Assembly: GCA_033812735.1 (NCBI GenBank)
Contig: JAPXTA010000012.1
Location: 1-56,878, forward strand
Source of the DNA: JABFRJ01 sp033812735
Lineage (GTDB): Bacteria; Pseudomonadota; Alphaproteobacteria; Rhizobiales; Hyphomicrobiaceae
DNA length: 56,878 nucleotides
Direction: 5' to 3'
Position numbers and translations under genes: made by a program. Below, piece by piece: positions 36,384 through 45,939 of this stretch (position 1 is its first letter; each line of letters begins with the position of its first letter). The notes beneath the pieces are model-generated. The model worked only from the letters and a program-made list of their open reading frames with translations. It had not been told where the DNA came from and did not search any database.

Positions 36384-37811
36384 ATGTCGAAGAAACCGCA
36401 ATCCGCCAGCGCCGATACCAACACCATGTGGGGTGGGCGCTTTTCGATGTCGCCCGACGAGTTGATGACAGCAATCAACGCGTCAATCGGCTTCGACAAG
36501 GCGATGGCGCCGCAGGATATCCGCGGCTCGAAGGCGCATGCCGCGATGCTCGCAAAGCAGGGGATCATCGAGGCGGCGGACGAGGCCCAGATCCAAAGCG
36601 GCTTGGATCAAGTGGCGGCCGAAATCGAGGCGGGTCAGTTCGAGTTTTCGACCGCGCTCGAGGACATTCATATGAATGTCGAAAGCCGGCTCGCCAAGAT
36701 CATCGGGCCGTCGGCGGGGCGGCTGCACACCGCGCGGTCGCGCAACGACCAAGTGGCGCTCGACTTCCGCATGTATGTGCGCGACTCGGCGGATGCGGCG
36801 GACCATGCGCTCGCTACTCTCATGCTGACGCTGGCGCGCAAGGCAAAGCTGCATGCGGGCGTGATCATGCCGGGCTTCACGCATCTCCAGCCCGCGCAGC
36901 CCGTCACGTTCGGGCACCATATGCTCGCCTATGTCGAGATGCTCGGGCGGGATCGCGGGCGGCTGCAGGATGCGCGGCGGCGGATGAACGAGTGCCCGCT
37001 CGGCGCTGCGGCGCTCGCAGGGACGTCGTTCCCGATCGACCGGCACATGACCGCCAAAGCGCTCGGTTTCGACAAGCCGACGGACAATTCGCTCGACACG
37101 GTTGCCGACCGCGACTTCGCGCTCGAGACGCTCGCGGCCCTCAGTATCGCCGCCATGCACATCTCGCGGCTCGCCGAAGAAATCGTGATCTGGATGACGC
37201 CGCAGTTCGGCTTTGTGCGCCTACCGGACAAGTGGACGACCGGTTCGTCGATCATGCCGCAGAAGCGCAATCCCGATGCCGCGGAGCTTTGCCGCGCCAA
37301 GGTAGCCCGCATCGCCGCCGCGTTCCAGAGCCTGCTCGTGGTGATGAAGGGTCTGCCTCTCACCTATTCGAAGGATATGCAGGAAGACAAGGAGATGACG
37401 TTCGACGCGATCCGCAACTTCATGGTGGCGGTCGCGGCGATGAACGGCATGATGAGCGACATCGAGCCGGTCGAGGATCGCATGACGGCGGCAGCAGGCT
37501 CCGGATTTTCGACCGCCACCGATCTGGCGGACTGGCTGGTTCGCACCCTCAAGATCCCGTTCCGGGAGGCACATCATATCACCGGGGCCATCGTGAAGAC
37601 GGCGGAGGCCCAAGGTGTGGCACTGGAGCAACTATCGCTCGGGGCGATGCAGGACTTCGAACCGCGCATCACCGCCGATGTTTTCTCGGTTCTGAGCGTT
37701 GAAAACTCTGTGAAAAGCCGCGTCAGTCATGGTGGAACCGCGCCACAGAACGTCGAGAAAATGGCAGACGCTTGGGTGAAGCGTCTGGAAAAGGCCGGAA
37801 AGACCGGCTAA
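36384..37811 (+). CDS. argH: Argininosuccinate lyase
   Basis: 475 residues from the ATG at 36384; the GTG at 36372 adds four residues. It performs the last step of arginine synthesis (argininosuccinate to arginine and fumarate). N-terminal MWGGRFSMSPDELM, then HMNVESRLAKIIG, HTARSRNDQVALDFR, and the fumarase/aspartase signature TGSSIMPQKRNPDAAEL. It is followed after 43 bases by lptM, the conserved alphaproteobacterial order. Confidence 0.97.
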   Translation: MSKKPQSASADTNTMWGGRFSMSPDELMTAINASIGFDKAMAPQDIRGSKAHAAMLAKQGIIEAADEAQIQSGLDQVAAEIEAGQFEFSTALEDIHMNVESRLAKIIGPSAGRLHTARSRNDQVALDFRMYVRDSADAADHALATLMLTLARKAKLHAGVIMPGFTHLQPAQPVTFGHHMLAYVEMLGRDRGRLQDARRRMNECPLGAAALAGTSFPIDRHMTAKALGFDKPTDNSLDTVADRDFALETLAALSIAAMHISRLAEEIVIWMTPQFGFVRLPDKWTTGSSIMPQKRNPDAAELCRAKVARIAAAFQSLLVVMKGLPLTYSKDMQEDKEMTFDAIRNFMVAVAAMNGMMSDIEPVEDRMTAAAGSGFSTATDLADWLVRTLKIPFREAHHITGAIVKTAEAQGVALEQLSLGAMQDFEPRITADVFSVLSVENSVKSRVSHGGTAPQNVEKMADAWVKRLEKAGKTG

Positions 37812-37854
37812 CCGTGCATGAAGGCGCTCAACAGGAGCGCGAGGATCCGTTGAC

Positions 37855-38061
37855 GTGACCCTGCTGCGTTGGACAGTTTTGGCCGTGCTGGCGACTTCGG
37901 TCGCGGGGTGCGGCGTGCGCGGTTCACTTGAGGCGCCGCAGGCGTCGGGAGCAGCAGCGGAAGCCAAGACGACGGCGCAAGCCGATAGCGGCCAGGGCAA
38001 GAAAGAGGGCGAGGCGCCGAAGCCTCACCAAGGCTTCATCCTCGACGGCCTGTTACGCTGA
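37855..38061 (+). CDS. lptM: Small lipoprotein LptM
   Basis: 68 residues from a GTG. Signal LLRWTVLAVLATSVAGC with lipobox VAGC, so Cys is lipidated; then GVRGSLEAP and a short Lys/Gln-rich tail ending GFILDGLLR. LptM helps assemble the LptDE LPS translocon. In this group lysA usually follows; here the next gene is inverted and unrelated. Confidence 0.88.
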   Translation: MTLLRWTVLAVLATSVAGCGVRGSLEAPQASGAAAEAKTTAQADSGQGKKEGEAPKPHQGFILDGLLR

Positions 38062-38102
38062 CGCCCGCGCGATGCGAGACTTCTGACAGCCCTATTCAGC
38101 TC

Positions 38103-39599
38103 TCAATGCCGATAGGCGTGTTGCCCTGCGCGATCACGCTCGGCGAGTTGCGCGAATTCAGCCCAGCGGACAATGCGCGCGTTTTCGGGCGGGGGCTGAG
38201 AACGCAACACGCTCTGGCCATCGCGCGTGCCGGCGAACTGCAGTACGGCCGCGCATAGTTTGTCTCGATCTGCCCTTTGTACTTTGTCCAAGGTGTCGAA
38301 ACCGGCGCCGACCAGCATCTGGGCGTGCGTGCCGCGTAGCCACGGGATGGTGCAGACGAGGCGTGCCTGGGCCTGCCATGCAGCGACGCGCTGCGGGGTG
38401 ATGTAGCGAGTCTGCAGCGCGGCAGACAACTCCTCCGGGTCCGCCAGCAGCAGATCGCGCACGAGCGTTGCACCGACAGCGATAAACTTCGACGCTGTTC
38501 GTGGACCGATCGACGGCGCCTTTACGATATCGTCTTCGAGGGCCAGATAAAACCGCTTCGGCCGCGCCGCGAGCGGCGTGTCGTCGTCGGCGTCATCTTC
38601 CGTTTCCAACTCGATCGGATCGGCATCGATCAAAGCGGTGTCGACCGCGCGGGCGCGCGGCCTTGCCGGCCTTACGCCGTTGCCATTCGACGACGAAGCC
38701 CGCCTGCGGAAATGACGCAACAGGGCCGACGGCGAGCGGCGTTTGCGGAAGAAGCGACGGTGGCCGCGCGTGTTGATGCCAAGCTCGGAGGAAACGGCTT
38801 CGAGCTGACTTTGCAGGCGCGCGAGCAAACGCGATTGCGCGTCGAACCGGCCAAGCAAGCGGTCCATCTCGCGGTCACGCTCGCGCGGCGGAAGCGGGCT
38901 GTTTTCGTGGGCGATGCCTGCCGCGCGAACGCCGTCAGTCGGCTGGCGCTGGTACGAGGTGTTGGCGCTGGTTGCTGCCCGTTCATTGTCGTCACCGCGC
39001 CACGGCAGCCTGTTCTGGTCTCGATCGAAACGGTTACGCGCACCGTCTTGTCGATCCCGCTCCGCTTGAGGTCGGTGCAACGGCAGTTGCAACTGCCTGG
39101 CGTGCCACGTCGCGGCATGCGCCTCGCCCGCGGAAGCCCCGGCCACATACTGGGCGGCCCGCTGGGTCATCGCCTGTGGGATGAACGCGGCCGCGGCGAC
39201 GTCTCGCATGTCGAGCAGAAGCGCTGCTAGGAACAAGTCGACCGCGATCGATTGGTGTCCGCCGGAGCGGGCGCGCACTTCGGCGCGTTGCAGGAGCGTG
39301 CGCAGTCCGGCTGACGTGCGGGGCCGCTCTCCACTTCCGGCAAGGCCCGATACCGGTGAACGGCGGGCGGCGTCGATGAGACTGCGATCGTCGACGCCGA
39401 TCGAGGCGAGGAAGGCTCTGGCCGACGGATCGGCGTCCAGGACCTCGATAACGTGCCGGAGTTCGACTTCGGCGGCGCCCGCCTCGTCCGCACGGTCATA
39501 GGCGCGATTGCACAGCGACAGAACCTCCTCCTCGACCCAGATGGTGGGGATCGCGGAGGCTGACACGGACTGACCGCAACAGGGGCAACGGGTGGTCAT
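38103..39599 (-). CDS. Zinc-ribbon/Clp-N-like/DUF4332 protein
   Basis: About 498 residues from the ATG at 39599 (MTTRCPCCGQSVSA); a start at 39926 would add a basic unlikely stretch. The CPCC pair suggests a small metal site. Residues ~20-130 are a Clp-N-like helical repeat (SLCNRAYDRADEAGAAEVELRHV...). A low-complexity Arg-rich middle with a short coiled coil follows (RFDAQSRLLARLQSQLEAV). The last ~130 residues are DUF4332 helix-hairpin-helix units (VKAPSIGPRTASKFIAVGAT, MLVGAGFDTLDKVQRADRDK), which may bind DNA. Function unknown. Confidence 0.7.
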   Translation of the reverse strand: MTTRCPCCGQSVSASAIPTIWVEEEVLSLCNRAYDRADEAGAAEVELRHVIEVLDADPSARAFLASIGVDDRSLIDAARRSPVSGLAGSGERPRTSAGLRTLLQRAEVRARSGGHQSIAVDLFLAALLLDMRDVAAAAFIPQAMTQRAAQYVAGASAGEAHAATWHARQLQLPLHRPQAERDRQDGARNRFDRDQNRLPWRGDDNERAATSANTSYQRQPTDGVRAAGIAHENSPLPPRERDREMDRLLGRFDAQSRLLARLQSQLEAVSSELGINTRGHRRFFRKRRSPSALLRHFRRRASSSNGNGVRPARPRARAVDTALIDADPIELETEDDADDDTPLAARPKRFYLALEDDIVKAPSIGPRTASKFIAVGATLVRDLLLADPEELSAALQTRYITPQRVAAWQAQARLVCTIPWLRGTHAQMLVGAGFDTLDKVQRADRDKLCAAVLQFAGTRDGQSVLRSQPPPENARIVRWAEFAQLAERDRAGQHAYRH

Positions 39600-39778
39600 G
39601 GAATGGTCACGGATCTGGGCTCGAACGGGCGACTGCAGAGTTGCTTCTACCGCGACTCGCGGTGGCTGGTTTCGCTCCGTCCACAGCAAAAGCGTGTCCG
39701 CTTCCACGCCCGCCCTCTTGGCAGGGGCCGTCCGGCTTGCGATGCTCTCAGCCACCTGATGCAGCTGTGGAAAACACC

Positions 39779-40939
39779 GTGAGCCAAGTCTCGTCCGTCG
39801 CCGCGTTGATCGCCAATGTCTCCGTGCCGTTCGAGCGAGCGCGGGCGATGCCGCCGAGCCTCTATACCGATCCAGCTTTTCTCGACCTCGAGTTGAAGCA
39901 CGTCTTTGCGAAAGACTGGTTCGCACTCGGGCGAGCCAGCTCTTTGAAGGAGCCCGGCGATTACTTGACGTTCGAGCTCGCGGGGCAGCCGATCTTCGTG
40001 ATGAGGGATCAGGACGGCCGGCTCAGGGCGATGTCGAACGTTTGCCTGCATCGCATGTCGACGCTGCTCGACGGCAAAGGCAACCGCAAATCGATCGTTT
40101 GCCCCTATCATGCCTGGACCTACAATATCGATGGGACACTGCGCGCGGCACCAGCCATGACGCTGAACCAGGAGTTCTGCAAAGAGCACTATCGTCTGCC
40201 GGCCGTGCGGTGCGAGGAATGGCTCGGCTGGATCATGGTAACGCTCAATGCGGACACGCCGCCCGTCTCGCAGCAACTTGCAGGCGTACAATCGCTGATC
40301 GACGACTTCGGCATGGAAGACTACATCGAGACGTTCCGCGAAGAGCACGTCTGGGACACGAATTGGAAGATTCTCGCTGAGAATTTCATGGAGAGCTATC
40401 ACCTGCCGATGTGCCATGCGGGCACGATCGGCAAGCTCTCGAAGCTCGAGGAAATGGATTGCCCGCCCGGGCTTGCGGCGTTCAACTATCACACCATACT
40501 GAAGGACGACACGCTCAAGATTGCGCTCGCTCATCCGAACAACACGCGGATGAAGGGCGATCGGCGCCGGACGACTTTCCTGCTCGCTGTTTATCCGAGC
40601 ATGCTCGTGACGCTGACGCCCGGCTATTTCTGGTATCTGTCGCTACATCCGCAGGGCGTCGGGCAAGTGAAGATGATCTTCGGTGGCGGCATGTCACCGG
40701 ATTTCGTCAACGACGCCGATGCGCAATCGCATTTCGCGCACCTCAAAACGCTGCTCGACAAGGTCAACGTCGAGGATCGGGGCTGCACGGAGAAAGTGTT
40801 CAGGGGCGTGTCAGCCGGGGTCGCGCGATCAGGCCATCTCAGTCATCTCGAGCGGCCGAACTACGACTTCGCGCAGTACCTCGCAGACCGCACCGGCGGG
40901 TTCAAACGCGACGTGCCGCATAAGGTTGCCGCGGAATAG
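39779..40939 (+). CDS. Rieske non-heme iron aromatic ring-hydroxylating oxygenase, alpha subunit
   Basis: About 386 residues from the GTG at 39779 (MSQVSSVAAL); an in-frame start at 39641 would enter the divergent neighbour's promoter. The Rieske 2Fe-2S site is CLHRMSTLL plus CPYHAW (C-x-H...C-x2-H). The catalytic Fe site lies in ENFMESYHLPMCHAGT (two His). It probably oxidises an aromatic acid or quaternary amine; no reductase gene is adjacent. It heads the + strand cluster with a dehydrogenase and a hydrolase. Confidence 0.92.
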   Translation: MSQVSSVAALIANVSVPFERARAMPPSLYTDPAFLDLELKHVFAKDWFALGRASSLKEPGDYLTFELAGQPIFVMRDQDGRLRAMSNVCLHRMSTLLDGKGNRKSIVCPYHAWTYNIDGTLRAAPAMTLNQEFCKEHYRLPAVRCEEWLGWIMVTLNADTPPVSQQLAGVQSLIDDFGMEDYIETFREEHVWDTNWKILAENFMESYHLPMCHAGTIGKLSKLEEMDCPPGLAAFNYHTILKDDTLKIALAHPNNTRMKGDRRRTTFLLAVYPSMLVTLTPGYFWYLSLHPQGVGQVKMIFGGGMSPDFVNDADAQSHFAHLKTLLDKVNVEDRGCTEKVFRGVSAGVARSGHLSHLERPNYDFAQYLADRTGGFKRDVPHKVAAE

Positions 40940-41017
40940 GGCTGTCACAACCGGTCTTGGCTTTTCCGCTGTTGGCTGCAATGGTCCAAGCGACCAAGCC
41001 ACTTTCCGCGAGCCAAC

Positions 41018-41986
41018 ATGTTCCCCGCACGAGACAAACTGCACATCGTTTTCGCCCATGGCGCCTATCAAATGGCAGACCGGTTCGCCGCGCGCGGGCT
41101 GAATATCTCGCACGAGCAAGTGCGCAACCTCGACGATCTGCGCCGGCGGGCTCCAGAGGCGGACGTGGTGTGCGTGTCGATGATGTGGAAGAACGACATC
41201 ATACCGACAGCATCGCGCTTGAAATTCGTGCAGTCGATCAGCGCGGGCACGGACCAATACGACGTCGACGCGTTCAAGACCGGCGGTATTCGGTTGGCGT
41301 CGGCCGCGGGCGTCAACGCCAACGCGGTTGCGGAACATGCGATGGCGATGATCCTCGCACTCAATCGGCATATTCACACGGGGCGGGACAATCAGGCGCG
41401 CATGCATTGGCGGCCGATGATCTCGACCATCTCCGAGCGGGAAGCGGAGATCGCGGGCAAAACCGTCGTGCTGGTCGGGACGGGGCGCATCGGCGCCCGG
41501 TTCGCGCGGTTCGCCAAGGCCTTCGATCTCAAGGTCATCGGCGTGCGGCGCGATGCGAGCCAGAAGGCCGACAACATCGACACGATGGTCGCGACTCGCG
41601 ACCTAGCCTCAGTACTGCCGGCGGCGGATATCGTCGTGCTGGCCTGCCCGTTAAACGCGGAAACGGAGAATTTGATCGATGCGAAGGCACTCGCAGCGAT
41701 GAAGCCGACGGCGCAGCTCATCAATGTGGCCCGCGGGAAGGTGGTAGACGAGGACGCGCTGATCGCGGCGCTCCGGGACAAGAAGATTGCGTCTGCGGGC
41801 CTCGATGTGACGCGGGACGAACCGCTTCCCGGCGCTTCCGCGCTCTGGTCGATGCCGAACGTCCTGATCACCCCGCACACTGCTGGCGAAACGCAGGCTT
41901 ACGAGGACAACGTGATCGACATCCTGGTCGAGAACCTCGATACGCTCACGCGTGGCGGAAGCACGCTGCGCAATCAGATCTGCTGA
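41018..41986 (+). CDS. D-2-hydroxyacid dehydrogenase family protein
   Basis: 322 residues. The NAD-binding core has VVLVGTGRIGARFARFAKAF (GxGxxG). Catalytic residues are Arg in INVARGKVVDEDAL, Glu in DVTRDEPLPGAS and His in ITPHTAG. The substrate is unknown. 78 bases downstream of the Rieske gene and 23 bases upstream of the hydrolase, probably one operon. Confidence 0.93.
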   Translation: MFPARDKLHIVFAHGAYQMADRFAARGLNISHEQVRNLDDLRRRAPEADVVCVSMMWKNDIIPTASRLKFVQSISAGTDQYDVDAFKTGGIRLASAAGVNANAVAEHAMAMILALNRHIHTGRDNQARMHWRPMISTISEREAEIAGKTVVLVGTGRIGARFARFAKAFDLKVIGVRRDASQKADNIDTMVATRDLASVLPAADIVVLACPLNAETENLIDAKALAAMKPTAQLINVARGKVVDEDALIAALRDKKIASAGLDVTRDEPLPGASALWSMPNVLITPHTAGETQAYEDNVIDILVENLDTLTRGGSTLRNQIC

Positions 41987-42009
41987 CCCATCCTGCAGGA
42001 TCGACCGTC

Positions 42010-42900
42010 ATGCGCACGTCAATGATCGACGCAAATGGCCAGTCGTTTTTCGTGCGCAGCATCGGCGATGCGAGCGCGCCGCTGGTGCTTTTCCTGCATG
42101 GGTTTCCCGAGTACGGCGGGGCTTGGGATGCAATCCTGCCGTGGTTCGCGGACAGATATCATGCGGTGGCGCCCGATCAGCGCGGCTATGGAAAATCATC
42201 GAAGCCAGCCGGTATCGATCACTACAAGGTCCAGCATCTCGCCAAGGATATGCTGGCACTCGCCGACATCCTGTCGCCGGGCAAGCCGTTTCACATCGTC
42301 TCGCACGACTGGGGGGCATCGGTCGGCTACATGATGGCGTTCATGGCGGCAAAGCGTATCGCGACGCTTGCCGTCCTCAACGGCGTGCATCCGCTGCCGT
42401 TTCAGCGCGCGCTCATCGACGATCCGGCACAGCGCGCGCAAAGCCAGTACATCCGGTTCTTACGGCGGGACGACTCGGCGCCGCTGCTGCTCGAGAACGG
42501 TTGTGCCCGTGCGCTCAATATGCTGACCGCGAGCTTCGGCGGCGGCGGCTGGCTTACGGAGGACATGAAGCGCGGTTATCTCGAAGCCTGGACGATGCCT
42601 GGTGCGATGGAGGCCATGGTGTCCTGGTACAAGGCGACGCCGATGGTCGTGCCGTTGCCCGGCGAGACCGTGACGATCGATCCGCTGGCGCACATCAATC
42701 CGGCGATGATGCGCGTGCGCATGCCGCATCTGGTGCTTTGGGGCATGGAGGACAAGGCGCTGCTGCCGGTATCGCGGGCGGGGTTGGAGCAGCACTGCGA
42801 CGATCTCAGGGTCGTCGAAGTGCCCGGCGCGGATCACTGGATCGTCCATCAGCAACCGGACCTCGTGGTCAGGGAGTTGCGCGGCTTCCTCGATCGCTGA
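42010..42900 (+). CDS. Alpha/beta hydrolase (epoxide hydrolase/dehalogenase-like)
   Basis: 296 residues. FLHGFPEYGGAWD is the oxyanion-hole region. The nucleophile elbow SHDWGASVGY places Asp (not Ser) as nucleophile, as in epoxide hydrolases and haloacetate dehalogenases. PDQRGYGKSSKP is a further epoxide-hydrolase feature. The acid and general base lie in WGMEDKALLPV and PGADHWIVHQQP. It ends back to back with the convergent lysE-type gene at 42901. Confidence 0.92.
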   Translation: MRTSMIDANGQSFFVRSIGDASAPLVLFLHGFPEYGGAWDAILPWFADRYHAVAPDQRGYGKSSKPAGIDHYKVQHLAKDMLALADILSPGKPFHIVSHDWGASVGYMMAFMAAKRIATLAVLNGVHPLPFQRALIDDPAQRAQSQYIRFLRRDDSAPLLLENGCARALNMLTASFGGGGWLTEDMKRGYLEAWTMPGAMEAMVSWYKATPMVVPLPGETVTIDPLAHINPAMMRVRMPHLVLWGMEDKALLPVSRAGLEQHCDDLRVVEVPGADHWIVHQQPDLVVRELRGFLDR

Positions 42901-43569
42901 TCAATACCAATACCAGTATTGCAACTGCTTCACGGCCATTTCAGCGATGAGCAAACCGCCGAAGCCCGTCAGGACAATCCCGGCGATCTGATTGATGCGT
43001 GTCATCTTCGCGGCATCGAAGTTGTGACGAATGGAGCTGATCAAGCGCGATACGACGAGCCAGTACAGGAAACTTCCGCCCATCACCGAGGCCACCATGG
43101 TGAAGGCGTCGATGTAGGACGACACCTCGACGAACGAGCTTACGCCACCGAAGATGGCGATGAGGCCCAGCACCGCGCCGGGATTGGTTATGGTCAGAAA
43201 GAACGCTTGCGGGATCTCCCAGACGTAGTCGGCAAGCGTCGCCGTCTCTGCCTCTGCGACCGTCGCGAACTGGGGACGATTGAAATAGAGCTTCACACCA
43301 GCGACCATCAAAGCGAGCCCACCGATGATCTGGATCACGGTCCGGTAGCGATGGATGGCACCTGACAGGGCGTTGACGCCGAGAGCCGCGCCCAGCGCAA
43401 TCAACCCGTCGCCCAGCATGATGCCGATGCCCATCGCCATGCCGCCGAAGAAGCCGCGCTCAACGGCGCGCTGTAGGCCGAGCAGATTGACGGGACCGAT
43501 CGGCAAGGCGATCAAGACGCCGATCAGGACGCCAATTGGGATGATCAAGGGGTTCGGAATGTACGCCAT
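42901..43569 (-). CDS. LysE family amino-acid/metabolite exporter
   Basis: 222 residues, about six membrane helices: VLIGVLIALPIGPVNLLGLQ near the start, with the signature PIGPVNLLGLQRAVERGFFGGMAMG, and AFFLTITNPGAVLGLIAIFG (TNP motif) in the middle. This is a LysE/RhtB exporter of amino acids or related metabolites. The substrate is unknown; an association with the neighbouring cluster is only positional. Confidence 0.92.
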   Translation of the reverse strand: MAYIPNPLIIPIGVLIGVLIALPIGPVNLLGLQRAVERGFFGGMAMGIGIMLGDGLIALGAALGVNALSGAIHRYRTVIQIIGGLALMVAGVKLYFNRPQFATVAEAETATLADYVWEIPQAFFLTITNPGAVLGLIAIFGGVSSFVEVSSYIDAFTMVASVMGGSFLYWLVVSRLISSIRHNFDAAKMTRINQIAGIVLTGFGGLLIAEMAVKQLQYWYWY

Positions 43570-43708
43570 TGACCGCTCAAGCCCACCGTGGCGCGGCGAG
43601 ATAAAGCGTAAACGGCTCGACGGCCGACGAAACCACCGCTAACGAAGTCCGGCGTCCGGCGATGTGTGGCTCGCGCCACGAAATCGCTAAGAACAAAGGT
43701 TCCTCCCG

Positions 43709-44356
43709 ATGCACAAAGACGCCGCGACCTTGAGCAGATCGACCTTGGTTGTCCTACTTGCGGCGGCGTTGATTGTCCATGCTGCCTTGGGGGCAAGGCT
43801 GGAGGCGGCAGAACCGCCTCGCGGAGGTAAGAACGCGGCTGCGGCGTCGAAAGCTCCGGCACAACAGGCGAAATCTGGCATCGTGCAGAAACAAGTCGCT
43901 CCGGCACACTTGCCGACAGGCGTTAGCGACATGATCGATGCCATAATGAGCGCCGTTCACTCAGGCCGGATCGAGGAGCTTTCGACTGCCGTCGACTGGA
44001 ACGAAATGAAGCCCGATCTGGCTCCGGATGGCCCGGTCGCAGATCCCGTCGCGTATTGGAAAAACATCTCCGCGGACGGCAATGGACGCGCCATCCTCGC
44101 CGTTCTGGCCAATCTGCTGCAAACGGCACCGTCGAGCATCGCGGCGGGCAAGGATATCGAGAACAACAAAGTATTCGTCTGGCCGGGTTTTGCCGACAAA
44201 CCGCTCGGCAAACTCACAGCGGCCGAGGAGGTCGACCTTTATCGGATCACGTCCGCGGCGGATGCGGCCGCGATGAAGGCCAAGGGCAAATATACGGGAT
44301 GGCGTCTTGCCATCGGCGCGGACGGAACGTGGCATTCGTTCCGCAAGACCGATTGA
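43709..44356 (+). CDS. Secreted hypothetical protein
   Basis: 215 residues. The signal-like N-terminus (STLVVLLAAALIVHAALGARL) is followed by an Ala/Lys-rich linker and a compact domain of ~140 residues: LPTGVSDMIDAIMSAVHSGR, WNEMKPDLAPDGPVADPVAYW, KVFVWPGFADKPLGKLTAAE, and KYTGWRLAIGADGTWHSFRK. I recognise this only as a conserved secreted protein of Hyphomicrobiales; no function known to me. Ends 9 bases from the convergent dehydrogenase. Confidence 0.75.
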   Translation: MHKDAATLSRSTLVVLLAAALIVHAALGARLEAAEPPRGGKNAAAASKAPAQQAKSGIVQKQVAPAHLPTGVSDMIDAIMSAVHSGRIEELSTAVDWNEMKPDLAPDGPVADPVAYWKNISADGNGRAILAVLANLLQTAPSSIAAGKDIENNKVFVWPGFADKPLGKLTAAEEVDLYRITSAADAAAMKAKGKYTGWRLAIGADGTWHSFRKTD

Positions 44357-44365
44357 CGTTCGGCG

Positions 44366-45787
44366 TCACCGGCGCCGCATCACGCGCATCATGCGGTCAA
44401 AACGGGCGCCGTACGGCGGACGAAACAGCCGGGTGAGGGTCCAGCGCGATTGATGGAACACGGTCTTTTCGTGCGAGAATGCGCGAAAGCCATGTTCGCC
44501 ATGATAGGCGCCGTAGCCGGACGCACCGACACCTCCGAAGGGCGCTGCTTCTTGTCCAAAGTGCCACATACAGTCGTTGATGGTGACGCCGCCTGAGATC
44601 GTTTCGCGCAGGACCATGTCGCGGATCGCTGCATCCTCGCCGAACCAGTAGAGCGCCAGCGGGCGCGGATGCGCGTTCACATATGCGATTGCCTCGCGTG
44701 CATCGGCCACGGAAACGATTGGCAGGATGGGGCCGAAGATCTCCTCCTGCATCACGCGCATATCGTCGGTGACGCCGAGCAAGACCGTCAGGTTCATGCG
44801 GCGATCTTGGCTGGAAGAGGCGTTTCGAGTGCCCGATCCAAGACTGCGCGCGCCTTTTGCCGCCGCATCTTCGAGCAGTGCTTGCAGCCGCTCGTAGTGG
44901 CGGCCATTTATGATGCCGGTCATCGCGGGTGAGGCGGCGCCGGCTGGATATTGCGCAGCGGCTGCCGATAGAATTGCGTTCGCAACGTCCTCTTCCCGGC
45001 CGCGTTCGACGAGCAAGTAGTCAGGCGCAATACAGGTCTGGCCCGCGTTGAACAGCTTTGCAGTCGCTATTCTTGGTGCGGCGATGGAAAGGTCGGCCGA
45101 GGCATCGATGATCGCTGGCGATTTGCCGCCGAGCTCCAGTGTCACGGGAACCAGATTGCCAGCCGCTGCTTTGGCGACCTCTCGGCCGATCGCCGTCGAC
45201 CCCGTGAAAAGCAGGTAGTCGAAGGGTAGTTCCACAAATGCCTTCGCGGTATCAGGACCGCCTTCGATCACCGCGATTTCCCGGCTGTCGAATTTGGCGC
45301 CGATCGCCTCGGCAAGGCAGCTTGAGAAGCGCGGGGTCAGCTCGGTTGGTTTGATCATGACACGGTTGCCGGCGGCGATGGCGTCGACCGCCGGTCCAAG
45401 GCTCAAGCTCAGCGGATAGTTCCAGGGCGAGACGATGCCGACGACGCCACGCGGCTGCCTGATGATGCGCGTTCTCCCCGGCCAGAAGTGGATCGCCGTC
45501 CGCACCCGCGCGGGCTTCATCCAGCGCCGCAAATGGCGCCGTGCGTAACGCACACTGCCCCTGATCATGACGATTTCCGCCATCTGCGTCTGCTGACGGG
45601 GGCGATGGCCGAAATCAGCCTCTATCGCTGCGATCAATTCGCGCTCGCGCTCGCGCAACATATGGCCGAGGCGGAAAAGACGATCATCGCGAACCGCCGC
45701 AGCTGGCATCATCTCACGTGCAAAGGCCGCGCGCTGCTCGTCGAACAGGGCGCGAAGCCGAGGCAGGCCGACGGTTTCATCGTTCAT
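44366..45787 (-). CDS. Coniferyl aldehyde dehydrogenase-like NAD(P)-dependent aldehyde dehydrogenase
   Basis: 473 residues from the ATG at 45787 (MNDETVGLPRL); a start at 45967 would run through the tRNA fragment. Typical ALDH core: GIVSPWNYPLSLSLGP, LLFTGSTAIGREVAK, the catalytic Glu in TLELGGKSP and Cys in FNAGQTCIAPDY. QAAPFGGVGASGYGAYHGEHGFRAFSH (in part GGVGASGYGAYHGE) and the C-terminal length resemble coniferyl/fatty aldehyde dehydrogenases. The precise aldehyde is not known. Its upstream region reaches the tRNA fragment. Confidence 0.9.
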   Translation of the reverse strand: MNDETVGLPRLRALFDEQRAAFAREMMPAAAVRDDRLFRLGHMLRERERELIAAIEADFGHRPRQQTQMAEIVMIRGSVRYARRHLRRWMKPARVRTAIHFWPGRTRIIRQPRGVVGIVSPWNYPLSLSLGPAVDAIAAGNRVMIKPTELTPRFSSCLAEAIGAKFDSREIAVIEGGPDTAKAFVELPFDYLLFTGSTAIGREVAKAAAGNLVPVTLELGGKSPAIIDASADLSIAAPRIATAKLFNAGQTCIAPDYLLVERGREEDVANAILSAAAAQYPAGAASPAMTGIINGRHYERLQALLEDAAAKGARSLGSGTRNASSSQDRRMNLTVLLGVTDDMRVMQEEIFGPILPIVSVADAREAIAYVNAHPRPLALYWFGEDAAIRDMVLRETISGGVTINDCMWHFGQEAAPFGGVGASGYGAYHGEHGFRAFSHEKTVFHQSRWTLTRLFRPPYGARFDRMMRVMRRR

Positions 45788-45939
45788 GCACAATTCCTGG
45801 CAAGACCGACCATGGGCATACCTTTTCCCCTGCGACGGCGAAAGCGGGCGGACAGGACCATCTTGCCACCCGCCTGCGATCCGGTTACAGGAACGCTCGC
45901 AAGCGCGATTGCCGAGGGAAAGCCCGGCGAGGTCGGCTT

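Noticed and set aside
36428..37702. A 424-codon forward frame
   Set aside because: Out-of-frame reading of argH.
40957..42900. A 647-codon forward frame spanning the dehydrogenase and hydrolase genes
   Set aside because: Its first half is an out-of-frame reading of the dehydrogenase; only the part from 42010 is the hydrolase.
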